Source of the DNA: Microbacterium maritypicum MF109
GTDB lineage: Bacteria; Actinomycetota; Actinomycetes; Actinomycetales; Microbacteriaceae
Direction: 5' to 3'
DNA length: 64,000 nt
Assembly: GCF_000455825.1 (NCBI RefSeq)
Contig: NZ_ATAO01000181.1
Location: 1 to 64,000 of the forward strand
Numbering within the stretch: the stretch's first letter is position 1; the number at the start of each line of letters is the position of its first letter. Of this stretch, positions 30,972 through 40,317 are shown piece by piece. Under the pieces are notes generated by a model. That model saw nothing but the letters and a program-made list of their open reading frames with translations, ran no database searches and had not been told where the DNA came from. The translations under genes were made by a program, and so were the position numbers.

Positions 30972-32297
30972 ATGACCACGTCGACGGCGCTGCTCACCGA
31001 CCGCTATGAGCTGACGATGCTCGCCGCTTCCCTGCGTGATGGGACGGCGTTCCGCCCCAGCGTCTTCGAGTTGTTCTCCCGACGGTTGTCCGGCGGCCGC
31101 CGTTTCGGTGTCGTCGCGGGCACCGGCCGCCTTTTGGGCCTCTTGCGCGACTTCCGCTTCGGCGACGACGAACTGCGGTTCCTCAGAGACGAGAACGTCG
31201 TGGATGCCGCGTCCATCGCTCACCTCGAGAACTATCGGTTCACCGGATCCATCCGCGGCTACCGCGAAGGCGAGCTGTACTTCCCGGGCTCTCCGATCCT
31301 CACAGTCGAGGGCACGTTCGCCGATGCGGTGGTGCTCGAGACTCTCGCGCTGAGCGTGCTCAACCACGACTCCGCCGTCGCCACCGCCGCATCGCGCATG
31401 AGCATCGCCGCCGGCGAACGTCCGCTGGCCGAGATGGGCTCCCGCCGGGCCGCCGAGCGCTCGGCCGTCGCCGCAGCCCGAGCCGCATACATCGCCGGTT
31501 TCGGGGCGACCAGCAATCTCGAGGCCGGACGACGCTGGGGCATCCCCACGATGGGCACCGCCGCGCACTCCTGGACGCTGCTGCACGACACAGAGGAGGA
31601 AGCCTTCCGCTCCCAGGTCGCGAGCATGGGCACCGGAACGACGCTGCTCGTCGACACGTACGACATCCGCACGGGTGTCGAGACGGCGATCCGCGTCGCC
31701 GGCACGGAGCTCGGCGGCGTCCGGATCGATTCCGGTGACCTCCCGATCGTCGCGGGCGATGTCCGCGCGCAGCTCGACGAACTCGGTGCGACGTCGACAC
31801 GCATCACCGTGACCAGCGACCTCGACGAGTACGCGATCGCCGCCCTCGCCGCCTCGCCCGTCGACGCCTACGGGGTCGGAACCTCGGTCGTGACCGGGTC
31901 CGGGTATCCGACCGCCAGCATGGTCTACAAGCTGGTGGCGCGCCAGGATGCGGAGGGGTCCTGGATCGGCGTCGCGAAGGCGTCCGCCGACAAGGCATCG
32001 CATGGCGGACGCAAAGCGGCGTTCCGCACTCTGGTCGACGGCGTCGCCACCGCAGAGACGGTCGTCGTGTCGGACGGCTTCGAAGATCTCGACACTGCGG
32101 CCGAGCACCCCGACGGCCGCCCGCTGCAGGTGACGTTCGTCGAGGCAGGCGAGATCGACTCCTCGTACGAGGGAGTCGACGGCACGGCAGCGGCACGCGC
32201 TCATCATCTGCGTGTGCGCGAAGAGCTCCCGGTACGTGCGCTCGCGCTCAGCAAGTCCGACCCGGCGATTCCCACCGTGTATCTCGAAGCCGACTGA
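30972..32297 (+). CDS. pncB: Nicotinate phosphoribosyltransferase
   Basis: A 441-residue enzyme turning nicotinic acid into NaMN in NAD salvage. [16 protein letters not shown] is the family start; [61 protein letters not shown] and [23 protein letters not shown] are all conserved, including the active-site loop after [10 protein letters not shown]. The ATG is 63 bp from the divergent murI start. Confidence 0.95.
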   Translation: MTTSTALLTDRYELTMLAASLRDGTAFRPSVFELFSRRLSGGRRFGVVAGTGRLLGLLRDFRFGDDELRFLRDENVVDAASIAHLENYRFTGSIRGYREGELYFPGSPILTVEGTFADAVVLETLALSVLNHDSAVATAASRMSIAAGERPLAEMGSRRAAERSAVAAARAAYIAGFGATSNLEAGRRWGIPTMGTAAHSWTLLHDTEEEAFRSQVASMGTGTTLLVDTYDIRTGVETAIRVAGTELGGVRIDSGDLPIVAGDVRAQLDELGATSTRITVTSDLDEYAIAALAASPVDAYGVGTSVVTGSGYPTASMVYKLVARQDAEGSWIGVAKASADKASHGGRKAAFRTLVDGVATAETVVVSDGFEDLDTAAEHPDGRPLQVTFVEAGEIDSSYEGVDGTAAARAHHLRVREELPVRALALSKSDPAIPTVYLEAD

Positions 32298-32299
32298 GG

Positions 32300-32566
32300 T
32301 CAGCCGATCATCGACTCGTAGATCTCCTTGCATGTGGGGCAGATCGGGAACTTCTCCGGGTCACGGCCCGGGGTCCACTTCTTGCCGCACAGCGCGCGCA
32401 CCGGCTTGCCGGTGATCGCGGACTCGAGGATCTTGTCCTTCTTCACGTAATGCGAGAAGCGCTCATGGTCACCCGGTTCGAGATTCTCCTCGCGGAGGAG
32501 CTCTTCCAGTTCGCGATCAAGCGTTGCCACGCCGCCCTGATCGGGGCTGTCCAGCGGAGTACTCAT
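32300..32566 (-). CDS. DUF3039 family protein
   Basis: An 88-residue protein, [55 protein letters not shown] conserved actinobacterial family with a likely zinc site: Cys59 plus the CPTC pair and the His in HERFSHY. No function is known. It is convergent with pncB with only 2 bp between stops. Confidence 0.92.
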   Translation of the reverse strand: MSTPLDSPDQGGVATLDRELEELLREENLEPGDHERFSHYVKKDKILESAITGKPVRALCGKKWTPGRDPEKFPICPTCKEIYESMIG

Positions 32567-32606
32567 CCCGTGAGTCTAGCGGCGTCGAACGCCCAGCGGG
32601 CGGTCC

Positions 32607-34172
32607 TCACGCGGTCTCGACGAACTCCATCAGGCGCTCTCCACTGCGCTCGAAGATGCGACCGCCGACGACGGCTCCGGCTGCCGCGGTCACGAGACCG
32701 ACGAGAAGCCCGACCCAGAAGGTCGCCGGAGCGTACGCCGAACCGTCGAGAATCGTCGCTGCGAACAACCAGATGGTCGGCACGCTCAGCACGATGGCGC
32801 CGAGCAACGCCGCTGCAGGACCGTACGCCCCGCGAGAGGTCGGTCGCTGCGGCTGCTGGAACGGACTGTCACCAGGCCGCGAGACCGCATATGGAGCCAC
32901 GACCGAGACGATGCTCGAGACGCCGAGCGCGCAGAACAGCAGACTGGCCGCCAAGCCGCCCAACGGCAGCAGCAGACTCCAGTCCCCGATCAGCGCGAGT
33001 GAGAGCGGAACGGCGATTGCGAGAACAGGGATGGCGACGAGCAGCACAGGAACGAGACGCCCGAGACGATCAGGAAGACCCCGGACGCCACTCGCGACGT
33101 GGGTCCACAATGCCGTCGAGTCGTAGGCGACGTCGTTGTGCGGCAGCCACCCGAAGAACAGCGCCATCACCGGCACGGGCACGAGCGCGGCGATCTCCAA
33201 CGGGACTCCGGCCACGACGAGCGGGAGCATCGAGAGCACGCCGGCCACGGGGACGACGATGATGTTCATGATGTAGCGACGGTCACGAAGCCAATACACG
33301 AGGCTTCGCGCCGCGATCGCACCGAAGGCGTTCGACGGCAGCAGCCCGAACCACCCGAGTCCGGTGCGCTCGCGCAAGGCGACCGGACGCTCGGTCGTGG
33401 TCAGCAGACGCCGGACGAGCCACGTCCACACCATCCAGAGGAGAGCGACGGTGAGCACCACGATGACACCGCTGATCCACGCGGAAGCGGTCGCACCGGC
33501 CGCGGAATCGAAGAGGAAGGCGGGGGCAGCAGCGAACGGGCTGTAGCCGAACACGCTCGACAGGGTCGCCAGAGACGGGGGCACGAGACCGTCCCAACGA
33601 AGCGATCCGAAGAAGACCGCGACAGGGAAGGCGACCACGATCAGCGCGAGTGCGAACAGCGCCGTGAGCTCGCGGGAGCGGCGCTCGGGAAGGAGCAGTG
33701 CGTTGAGGGCCATACCGATCCGCGAGACCAGCATCGTGGTCAGGACACCGGCGATCGTCACCAGCACAGCCAGAGGCCAGGGCGTGCCTGCTCCGATCGC
33801 GACGATGCAGACACTGATGTAGACGGCGAGAAGCGCCATGCTCGGCACGCTGACGAAGGCGGCCAGTGCCAGCACCCAGGGCATCTGGCGATCATCGACG
33901 CCGAAGACCGCGAAGCGTCTCGGGTCGAGCTGATCGACGGCCCCGACGAGGATCGGGCCGACGAGGAATCCGATGAGAAGGGCCGCGCCACCGAGCACCG
34001 TGACCGCGCGGGCCACCGGTACAGAGGCTGCGGCAAGGCTGAACACGGCGACGCACACCGCGGCGGTGACCGCGACCACCGCGACGAACGAGACGATCGA
34101 TCGAACCCGACGGTCGCCGCGCAGGGAACCGAGAAGAAGCGCGAGTCTCAGTCGGAGAACGTGTGCAGCCAC
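32607..34172 (-). CDS. ABC exporter membrane subunit
   Basis: About 521 residues with many hydrophobic helices (IVSFVAVVAVTAAVCVAVFS, VTVLGGAALLIGFLVGPIL, WVLALAAFVSVPSMALLAVY and more, probably ten or more). It partners the upstream ATPase, which it overlaps; start GTG 34172 is chosen because reading upstream of it is only the shadow of the ATPase gene. Resembles large actinobacterial ABC-2-type permeases; substrate unknown. Confidence 0.8.
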   Translation of the reverse strand: MAAHVLRLRLALLLGSLRGDRRVRSIVSFVAVVAVTAAVCVAVFSLAAASVPVARAVTVLGGAALLIGFLVGPILVGAVDQLDPRRFAVFGVDDRQMPWVLALAAFVSVPSMALLAVYISVCIVAIGAGTPWPLAVLVTIAGVLTTMLVSRIGMALNALLLPERRSRELTALFALALIVVAFPVAVFFGSLRWDGLVPPSLATLSSVFGYSPFAAAPAFLFDSAAGATASAWISGVIVVLTVALLWMVWTWLVRRLLTTTERPVALRERTGLGWFGLLPSNAFGAIAARSLVYWLRDRRYIMNIIVVPVAGVLSMLPLVVAGVPLEIAALVPVPVMALFFGWLPHNDVAYDSTALWTHVASGVRGLPDRLGRLVPVLLVAIPVLAIAVPLSLALIGDWSLLLPLGGLAASLLFCALGVSSIVSVVAPYAVSRPGDSPFQQPQRPTSRGAYGPAAALLGAIVLSVPTIWLFAATILDGSAYAPATFWVGLLVGLVTAAAGAVVGGRIFERSGERLMEFVETA

Positions 34173-36103
34173 TCGAGCCCCTCCACCTCTCCGCTGGTGC
34201 CGGCGAGTTCCACGAAGCGCGCTTCGAGCGTCTGACCCGCGCGCACCTCGTCGATCGTCCCCTCGGCCAGCACTTCTCCGCCGACGATGATCGCGACGCG
34301 CGAACACACGCGTTCGACGAGATCCATGCCGTGGCTGGAGAGGATCACCGTGCCGCCGTGCGACACATAGGCGCGGAGGATGTCCAGGATGACCGCCGAC
34401 GAGACGGGGTCCACCGACTCGAACGGCTCATCGAGGACCAGCACGCGCGGCGAATGGATCATGGCCCCTGCGAGCATGATCTTCTTCGTCATGCCGGCCG
34501 AGTAGTCCGAGACCACGCGGCCGAGGGCATCGCCCAGATCGAAGGCACGAGCGAGGTCGGCCGCGCGCTTCTCGATCACATCCGCGGCGAGGCCGCGCAG
34601 CAACCCGTAGTAGTAGAGCAGTTGCCGACCGGTGAGGCGGTCGAACGTGCGCAACCGATCGGGGAGCACACCCATCAGCCTCTTCGCCGCGAGCGGCTTC
34701 TTGGCCTGGTCGACACCGCAGATGACGACGCTGCCCGCGTCGGCGCGGAGAAGCCCGGCGACGATCGAGAGCGTCGTGGTCTTGCCGGCACCGTTGGGCC
34801 CGACGATTCCGTAGAACGACCCCGCGGGCACGGTCAGGTCGATGCCGTCGACTGCGCGGTTGTCGCCGAACTGCTTCACGAGCCCGCGGATGCTGATCGC
34901 CTCGCCGGCGGAGAGGACCTCATCGGGCTTCACGGCGTCGGAAGCTGCGTCGTCGGAGTCCCCGATCGCCTGGATGACCTCGATCGACTCCGCCTCGGAC
35001 GGATCGCCGGCGGCCGTTTCGGTCTCGAGAAGTTCCGCACTGACAGATTCCTCGACAGGATCCGCGGCGAGAGGCGACTCCGAGGCGGGCACGGGCGCAG
35101 GCTCGGCGGCGGGCGCAGGCTCCGCGACAGACCCGGTCGGCGCCGCAGCGGATGCGGCCGGAGGAACGGTCTCGACGACCGATTCGGTCTCGAGCACGGG
35201 AGAGGCCGCAAGAGGAGCGGCCGCGACGGACGGAGCTTCGGGTGCGGTCACCGCCGTCTCCGTGGCCGCCTTCGCCTCCTCTGCGGCCTTCTTCGCCGCC
35301 GCCTTCTTCGCGGCCGCCATCTTGGCGGCCGTGGCCTTCGCGGCCGTGGTCTTCGCGGCAGCCGAGCGCGCCGTGGTCTTCGCCGCGGCCGCTTTGGATG
35401 CAGCGGCCTTCGCCGCCGTCGTCTTGGCTGCCGTCGTCTTGGCCGCCGTCGTCTTGGCCGCCGTCGTCTTGGCCGCGGCCGTCTTGGCCGCGGCCGTCGT
35501 CTTCGCAGCCGCTGTCTTCGCCGCCGTCGTCTTCGCCGCCGTGGTCTTCGCCGCCGTGGTCTTCGCCGCCGTCGTCTTCGCAGCCGTCGTCTTCGCAGCC
35601 GTCGTCCTCGCCGCCGTCGTCCTCGCAGCCGTCGTCTTGGCCGCGGTGGTCTTCGCAGCCGTGGCCTTCGCGTCGGCATTGCGCGCCGCGGCGGTGCTCC
35701 GGGCGGAGCTCGCGGTCGACGAGAGGTTCGCCGTCGAGCCGTTGACGGCCTTAACGAGCGGCTCGACCACGACATCCGCACTGGGAGCCGCTTTCTCGGC
35801 AGCAGCCTGCGTCCCGGACGTCGCTGCCGACGACTTCCCAGCCGACGACTTCGACACCGCGGCACTGCCGGCCTTCGAACCCGCGGAGGTGCTCGCGCTC
35901 GCAGGCTTCTTCACCGCGGGTTTCTTCGCGGCGGGCGTCTTCGCGGCGGGCTTCTTCACCGCGGGCGGTCGCGCCGACTTCTCGGCGGCGGATGCCGCGT
36001 CCGGACTCTGCTTCTTCGCCGGCGCGCGCTTCGCCGACGTCTTCTCTTGCGCGGTCTCGGTTTGGTCCACCTGGGCGGTGCGGTCGTCAGGGGAGGCAGT
36101 CAC
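34148..36103 (-). CDS. ABC transporter ATPase with long histone-H1-like N-terminal tail
   Basis: A 651-residue protein. The last 240 residues are a normal ABC-2 ATPase: FYGIVGPNGAGKTTTLSIVA (Walker A), VSDYSAGMTKKIMLAGAM (signature), VLVLDEPFESVDPV (Walker B) and ILSSHGMDLVE. The first 400 are low complexity: an AAK/KKP-rich start, a run of TTAAK-type repeats (about residues 135-265), then an acidic Ala/Pro/Glu part. Tails of this type resemble histone H1 or AlgP and could bind DNA or the envelope. The exporter is translated with its permease (24 bp overlap). The role of the tail is unknown. Confidence 0.88.
   Translation of the reverse strand: MTASPDDRTAQVDQTETAQEKTSAKRAPAKKQSPDAASAAEKSARPPAVKKPAAKTPAAKKPAVKKPASASTSAGSKAGSAAVSKSSAGKSSAATSGTQAAAEKAAPSADVVVEPLVKAVNGSTANLSSTASSARSTAAARNADAKATAAKTTAAKTTAARTTAARTTAAKTTAAKTTAAKTTAAKTTAAKTTAAKTAAAKTTAAAKTAAAKTTAAKTTAAKTTAAKTTAAKAAASKAAAAKTTARSAAAKTTAAKATAAKMAAAKKAAAKKAAEEAKAATETAVTAPEAPSVAAAPLAASPVLETESVVETVPPAASAAAPTGSVAEPAPAAEPAPVPASESPLAADPVEESVSAELLETETAAGDPSEAESIEVIQAIGDSDDAASDAVKPDEVLSAGEAISIRGLVKQFGDNRAVDGIDLTVPAGSFYGIVGPNGAGKTTTLSIVAGLLRADAGSVVICGVDQAKKPLAAKRLMGVLPDRLRTFDRLTGRQLLYYYGLLRGLAADVIEKRAADLARAFDLGDALGRVVSDYSAGMTKKIMLAGAMIHSPRVLVLDEPFESVDPVSSAVILDILRAYVSHGGTVILSSHGMDLVERVCSRVAIIVGGEVLAEGTIDEVRAGQTLEARFVELAGTSGEVEGLEWLHTFSD
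35262..35712. repeat. TTAAK-coding degenerate repeat in ABC ATPase gene
   Basis: Tandem near-identical 15-bp units (plus strand GCCGTCGTCTTGGCC / GCCGTCGTCTTCGCA) encode about 25 copies of the pentapeptide TTAAK and variants. Length variation by slippage is expected. Long open frames on the plus strand here are artefacts of the repeat. Confidence 0.85.
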
Positions 36104-36352
36104 CGTCCTACGGTATCAACGGGTGCCTGTACGCCAAGGCCGCCGCGCAATAAACTGCCCTCGGATCGCGCATTTCCGCCGCGATCGCACGGGAGACGGA
36201 ACCCTGTGCATCCGGTGTGTAGTCGGTCACGAAATGACAACAGGGGCCTCCCGGCCCTGAGCTTCCCAGGCGGAATCGATACCATGAACGCGGCACGACG
36301 AAGTGTCTGGTCGGTTAATCGACCGTGAACACAACTTCCTTTAGGAGCACTC
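36104..36352. other. Divergent intergenic region
   Basis: No convincing gene. It separates the ABC ATPase from the rightward nucleotidyltransferase and must hold both promoters. TTTAGGAG precedes the GTG at 36353. Confidence 0.5.
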
Positions 36353-37045
36353 GTGACTCTTCAGACCGTCATCCTCGCCGCCGGAATGGGCTCGCGCCTC
36401 GGCCGCGCGCTGCCGAAGCCGCTCACCGAACTGAGCGACGGCCGCACGATCATGGGCCAGCAGCACGACAACATCCGCGCCGCATTCGGTTCGGACGCCC
36501 GCATCACCACCGTCGTCGGCTACCGCGCCGAGACCATCATCGACGCGTTCCCGCAGGTCAACTACGTCCACAACGAGCGTTATGACGAGACCAACACCTC
36601 GAAGAGCCTCCTGCGCGCCCTGGGCGCGACCGGTCGCGGCGGAGTTCTCTGGATGAACGGCGATGTCGTCTTCGACCCGATGATCCTCGGCCGCGCACTC
36701 GAGTACATCGAGCGCGACCAGTCGTTCGTCACGGTGAACACCTCCAAGGTCAGCGACGAAGAGGTGAAGTACACGGTCACGGCCGAGGGCTTCATCAATG
36801 AGCTGTCCAAGACCGTCAAGGGCGGACTCGGCGAGGCCGTGGGAATCAACTACATCTCCTCCGCGCACAAGAAGGCGTTCATGCGTCAGCTGCAGCGCGT
36901 CGAGGACCAGGACTACTTCGAGCGCGGGCTCGAACTCGCGATCGCCGAGGACGGCCTGCTGCTCGAGCCGATGGACGTGTCCGACCTGTACGCGGTCGAG
37001 GTCGATTTCGCGGAAGACCTGGAGCGTGCGAACCTCTTCGTCTGA
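36353..37045 (+). CDS. Sugar/choline-phosphate nucleotidyltransferase-like protein
   Basis: A 230-residue NTP-transferase fold: TLQTVILAAGMGSRLGRALPKPL (GxG-x-R and the PKPL signature), ITTVVGYRAETI, VLWMNGDVVFD (metal Asp), YFERGLELAIAE and DLYAVEVDFAEDLERA (metal Asp near the end). It resembles phosphocholine or sugar-1-phosphate cytidylyl/uridylyltransferases. The substrate cannot be told. GTG start with AGGAG upstream. A terminator follows. Confidence 0.85.
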   Translation: MTLQTVILAAGMGSRLGRALPKPLTELSDGRTIMGQQHDNIRAAFGSDARITTVVGYRAETIIDAFPQVNYVHNERYDETNTSKSLLRALGATGRGGVLWMNGDVVFDPMILGRALEYIERDQSFVTVNTSKVSDEEVKYTVTAEGFINELSKTVKGGLGEAVGINYISSAHKKAFMRQLQRVEDQDYFERGLELAIAEDGLLLEPMDVSDLYAVEVDFAEDLERANLFV

Positions 37046-37055
37046 TCGCTCGACT

Positions 37056-37093
37056 CGAAAGCCCGGCCTCTCGGAGGGGCCGGGCTTTCGGCG
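37056..37093 (+). terminator. Terminator after nucleotidyltransferase gene
   Basis: CGAAAGCCCGGCC pairs with GGCCGGGCTTTCG around TCTCGGAGG. Confidence 0.88.
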
Positions 37094-37124
37094 TTTTCGC
37101 GGGCGGGCTCCATAGGATCGCACC

Positions 37125-38063
37125 ATGGCTCCCAAGGTGCACAAGATCCATTCGCTCCCGGACGACGCTCCGTGGGACAAGGGCGTGCCCCCTGCCGGAT
37201 CGGCGGAGCACCCGATGATGGTGCGCGGCCTCGACCGGGTGCTGTCGATCCAGCGCCCGCTCGTCCTGGCGCACATCCGGAGCATCCGCCTGCGCAATCC
37301 GCAGGCATCGCCTGCGGAGATCATCCGCATCCTGGAGCGTCGATACCTCGCAGCCGTGACGACGGGCGGAGCGGCGGTCGGCGCGACGGCGGTCGTCCCC
37401 GGGATCGGCACTGGCATCACGCTCGCGCTCTCCGGCGTGGAGACGGTCGGCTTCGTGGAGTCCACCGCTCTGTTCGCGCAGTCGGTCGCCGAGGTGCACG
37501 GGATCGCGGTCGCGAACCCGGATCGCGCCAGAGCGCTGGTGATGACGCTGATGCTCGGCAAAGAGGGCGTCGACCTCGTCGGACAGCTCGCCGGTCAGGT
37601 GGCCGGGCGCGGAGGAAGCAGATCGTCGTACTGGGGCGAGCTCGTCACGAAGTCGCTCCCCCGCGCCGCGGTCGGCCCCCTCGTCGATCAGCTCAAGAGC
37701 ATGTTCGTGAAGCAGTTCGCGGCGAAGGGCGGCGCTTCGGTCATCGGCAAGGCACTCCCGTTCGGCATCGGCGCTGCGATCGGAGGCGCGGGGAACAACA
37801 TCCTCGGCCGTCGCGTGCTGACGACGTCCCACAAGGCCTTCGGTGCCGCCCCGATGGACCTTCCCCTCGAGTTGGAACCCGTGCCCGGCGCCGAGAAGCT
37901 GGAGCTGCGGATGCTGCGAGGTGCCCGCTACGCGGGCAACGCGGTCGCGGGAGCGGCCGGCACGACCGTGCGCGGGGTGGAGTGGGCGGGACGCAAGGCC
38001 CGCTCGATCGGCCGCCGCCCCAAGACCGACCCGGAGCTCGAGTCCGGTGAACCCGAGCGCTGA
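37125..38063 (+). CDS. Conserved actinobacterial protein, possibly EcsC-like
   Basis: A 312-residue protein, not securely recognised. After LERRYLAAVTTGGAAVGATA comes a Gly-rich hydrophobic segment PGIGTGITLALSGVETVGFV, then LVMTLMLGKEGVDLVGQL and a second Gly-rich part LPFGIGAAIGGAGNNILGRR. This resembles the hydrophobic core of EcsC-type membrane-associated proteins. The C-terminus is basic. It precedes the carboxylase genes but on its own promoter. Confidence 0.55.
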   Translation: MAPKVHKIHSLPDDAPWDKGVPPAGSAEHPMMVRGLDRVLSIQRPLVLAHIRSIRLRNPQASPAEIIRILERRYLAAVTTGGAAVGATAVVPGIGTGITLALSGVETVGFVESTALFAQSVAEVHGIAVANPDRARALVMTLMLGKEGVDLVGQLAGQVAGRGGSRSSYWGELVTKSLPRAAVGPLVDQLKSMFVKQFAAKGGASVIGKALPFGIGAAIGGAGNNILGRRVLTTSHKAFGAAPMDLPLELEPVPGAEKLELRMLRGARYAGNAVAGAAGTTVRGVEWAGRKARSIGRRPKTDPELESGEPER

Positions 38064-38144
38064 GCGCACTTCGCCAAAGGATCGGGCGACCCGTTGTGGC
38101 GAGCATCCAACAGCCGGAGGCGAGCCGACGATAAGGTGGAATCC

Positions 38145-39734
38145 GTGACGGACAAGCCCGACCTCTTTACCACCGCCGGCAAGATCGCGGATCTGCGCGC
38201 TCGCTATACAGAAGCCGTCGTCGACGCAGAAGCGAAGGCGAAGGAGAAGCAGCACGCGAAGGGCAAGATGACCGCCCGCGAGCGCATCGAGCTGCTCGTC
38301 GACCCCGGGAGCTTCGTCGAGTTCGACGAGTATGTGCGCCACCGCACCACGGCCTTCGGCATGGATCGTTCGCGACCGTACGGCGACTCGGTCGTCACCG
38401 GCGTCGGCACGATCAACGGCCGCACGGTCGCGGTGTACTCGCAGGACTTCTCCACCTTCGGCGGTTCGCTCGGCGAAGTCGCCGGCGAGAAGATCATCAA
38501 GATCATGGAGTTCGCCCTCGCCGGCGGGATGCCCTGCATCGGGATCCTCGACTCGGGGGGCGCACGCATCCAGGAAGGCGTCGTCGCCCTCGGCAAGTAC
38601 GGCGAGATCTTCCGCCTGAACACCCGCGCGTCCGGAGTGATCCCGCAGATCTCCATCATCATGGGGCCGGCTGCGGGCGGCGCGGTGTACTCCCCCGCCC
38701 TCACCGACTTCGTGATCATGGTCGACAAGACCAGCCAGATGTTCGTGACCGGCCCCGACGTGATCAAGACGGTCACCGGCGAGGACGTCGGAATGGAAGA
38801 GCTCGGCGGCGCCTACACGCACAACACCCGATCGGGCGTCGCGCACTATCTCGCCGAAGACGAGGACGACGCGATCGACTACGCCCGCACGCTCCTCAGC
38901 TTCCTGCCGGACAACAACATGGCGGAGCTTCCCACATACGAGAGCACCTTCGAGTTCGAGACGACCGACGCCGACCGCGCGCTGAACACGCTCGTCCCCG
39001 ACTCGACCAACCAGCCGTACGACATCCACACCGTCATCGAGCACGTGGTCGACGAAGGCGACTTCCTCGAGGTCCAGCCGCTCTTCGCGCCCAACATCGT
39101 GATCGGCTTCGGACGCATCGAGGGCCGGTCGGTCGGCATCATCGCCAACCAGCCTTCGCAGATGGCCGGCACGCTAAACATCGAAGCCGGCGAGAAGGCG
39201 AGCCGCTTCGTACGCTTCTGCGATGCCTTCTCGATCTCGATCGTCACGCTCGTCGATGTCCCCGGCTACCTCCCCGGCACCGATCAGGAGTGGACCGGCG
39301 TCATCCGCCGCGGTGCGAAACTGCTCTATGCATACGCCGAGGCGACCGTGCCGCTGGTCACCGTCATCCTGCGCAAGGCCTACGGCGGTGCCTACATCGT
39401 GATGGGCTCGAAGCAGCTCGGCGCCGACGTGAACCTCGCATGGCCGACGGCCGAGATCGCGGTGATGGGCGGCCAGGGCGCGGTCAACATCCTGTATCGG
39501 GGCGAGATCAAGAAGGCGGAGGAGGCCGGCGAGGACGTCGCGGCCGTCCGCACCCGACTCGCGAACGAGTACACCTACAACGTGGCCTCCCCGTTCCTCG
39601 CGGCAGAGCGCGGCGAGCTCGACGGGATCATCGAGCCGGCCAACACCCGCGTCTCGATCGCGAAGGCGCTGCGCGCGCTGCGTGGCAAGCGTGCCGAGCT
39701 GCCCCCGAAGAAGCACGGGAACATCCCGCTGTGA
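38145..39734 (+). CDS. accD: Acyl-CoA carboxylase beta (carboxyltransferase) subunit
   Basis: A 529-residue carboxyltransferase, AccD5/PccB type. [82 protein letters not shown], and in the C-terminal half [20 protein letters not shown] and [18 protein letters not shown]. Makes methylmalonyl-CoA or related extender units with the alpha chain at 46771. GTG 38145 is chosen as the family starts M-T-D-K. It overlaps accE by GTGA. Confidence 0.95.
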   Translation: MTDKPDLFTTAGKIADLRARYTEAVVDAEAKAKEKQHAKGKMTARERIELLVDPGSFVEFDEYVRHRTTAFGMDRSRPYGDSVVTGVGTINGRTVAVYSQDFSTFGGSLGEVAGEKIIKIMEFALAGGMPCIGILDSGGARIQEGVVALGKYGEIFRLNTRASGVIPQISIIMGPAAGGAVYSPALTDFVIMVDKTSQMFVTGPDVIKTVTGEDVGMEELGGAYTHNTRSGVAHYLAEDEDDAIDYARTLLSFLPDNNMAELPTYESTFEFETTDADRALNTLVPDSTNQPYDIHTVIEHVVDEGDFLEVQPLFAPNIVIGFGRIEGRSVGIIANQPSQMAGTLNIEAGEKASRFVRFCDAFSISIVTLVDVPGYLPGTDQEWTGVIRRGAKLLYAYAEATVPLVTVILRKAYGGAYIVMGSKQLGADVNLAWPTAEIAVMGGQGAVNILYRGEIKKAEEAGEDVAAVRTRLANEYTYNVASPFLAAERGELDGIIEPANTRVSIAKALRALRGKRAELPPKKHGNIPL

Positions 39735-39976
39735 CCGGGCATGACACGCAGGACCACGGTGCTTCGAGTTCGGAGGCGCCGATGCTCGACATCATGCGCG
39801 GGACGGCTACGGAAGAAGAACTCGCCGCCCTCATCGCCGTGATCAGCGAGGCCTACGCGACCGAGGCGGCGGATGCCGTCGCCGAGGAGCCGTCTGTATC
39901 GGCGTGGACGCGGACACAGCGTCCGCTCCGCCGTCCGCTGCGGCGCGACATCCCGTGGGGACGTTTCGCGGGCTGA
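39731..39976 (+). CDS. accE: Acyl-CoA carboxylase epsilon subunit
   Basis: An 81-residue protein starting GTG over the accD stop. [18 protein letters not shown] then a C-terminal [14 protein letters not shown] and PWGRFAG match the small AccE subunit that stabilises the alpha-beta complex in Actinobacteria. Confidence 0.88.
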   Translation: MTGHDTQDHGASSSEAPMLDIMRGTATEEELAALIAVISEAYATEAADAVAEEPSVSAWTRTQRPLRRPLRRDIPWGRFAG

Positions 39977-40317
39977 CAGCTGCGGAGCATCATGCGTCGC
40001 CTCCGGTGACGTAAGAGTGCGTCTGCGTGATCCGAGAACCCTCCGCTTCACGAATCACGCAGACGATCGTCGCAGGACCCCCAGAGCCCCGCTCGGCGAC
40101 GTTCCCCGTTGCCGCCTCACCCTTCCCGTGAAGGGTCGGGCGTCCACCCCGGCTCAGACCGGAATCGCTTTCTCGACGTGCGACGGTGCCGAGCGCACGG
40201 GGAGACGGTGGATTCCCCTGGTCTGATCGTTGGGGGAACGCCAAATACTACATCGAATAGACTTATAGTCGCAAACCCGCGACCTCGACCGCTGCCGGAC
40301 GGCGTAGGGTCCGGAGA
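39977..40317. other. Noncoding gap with a strong hairpin
   Basis: CGTCTGCGTGAT (40020-40031) pairs perfectly with ATCACGCAGACG (40054-40065) across a 22-nt loop. No T tract follows. It may end accDE transcription or be a protein site. The rest of the gap shows no gene; a low-GC patch lies at 40231-40275. Confidence 0.55.

Noticed and set aside
30909..32333. Upstream extension of the murI frame to 32333
   Set aside because: It is antisense to pncB, which has all family motifs; [12 protein letters not shown] is the true start of murI.
34163..36260. Very long open frames on the plus strand opposite the ABC ATPase (721 and 472 codons)
   Set aside because: They are the antisense of the TTAAK repeats, Arg/Gly- or Ala/Val-rich with periodic composition and no domains; the minus-strand frame has the ABC motifs.
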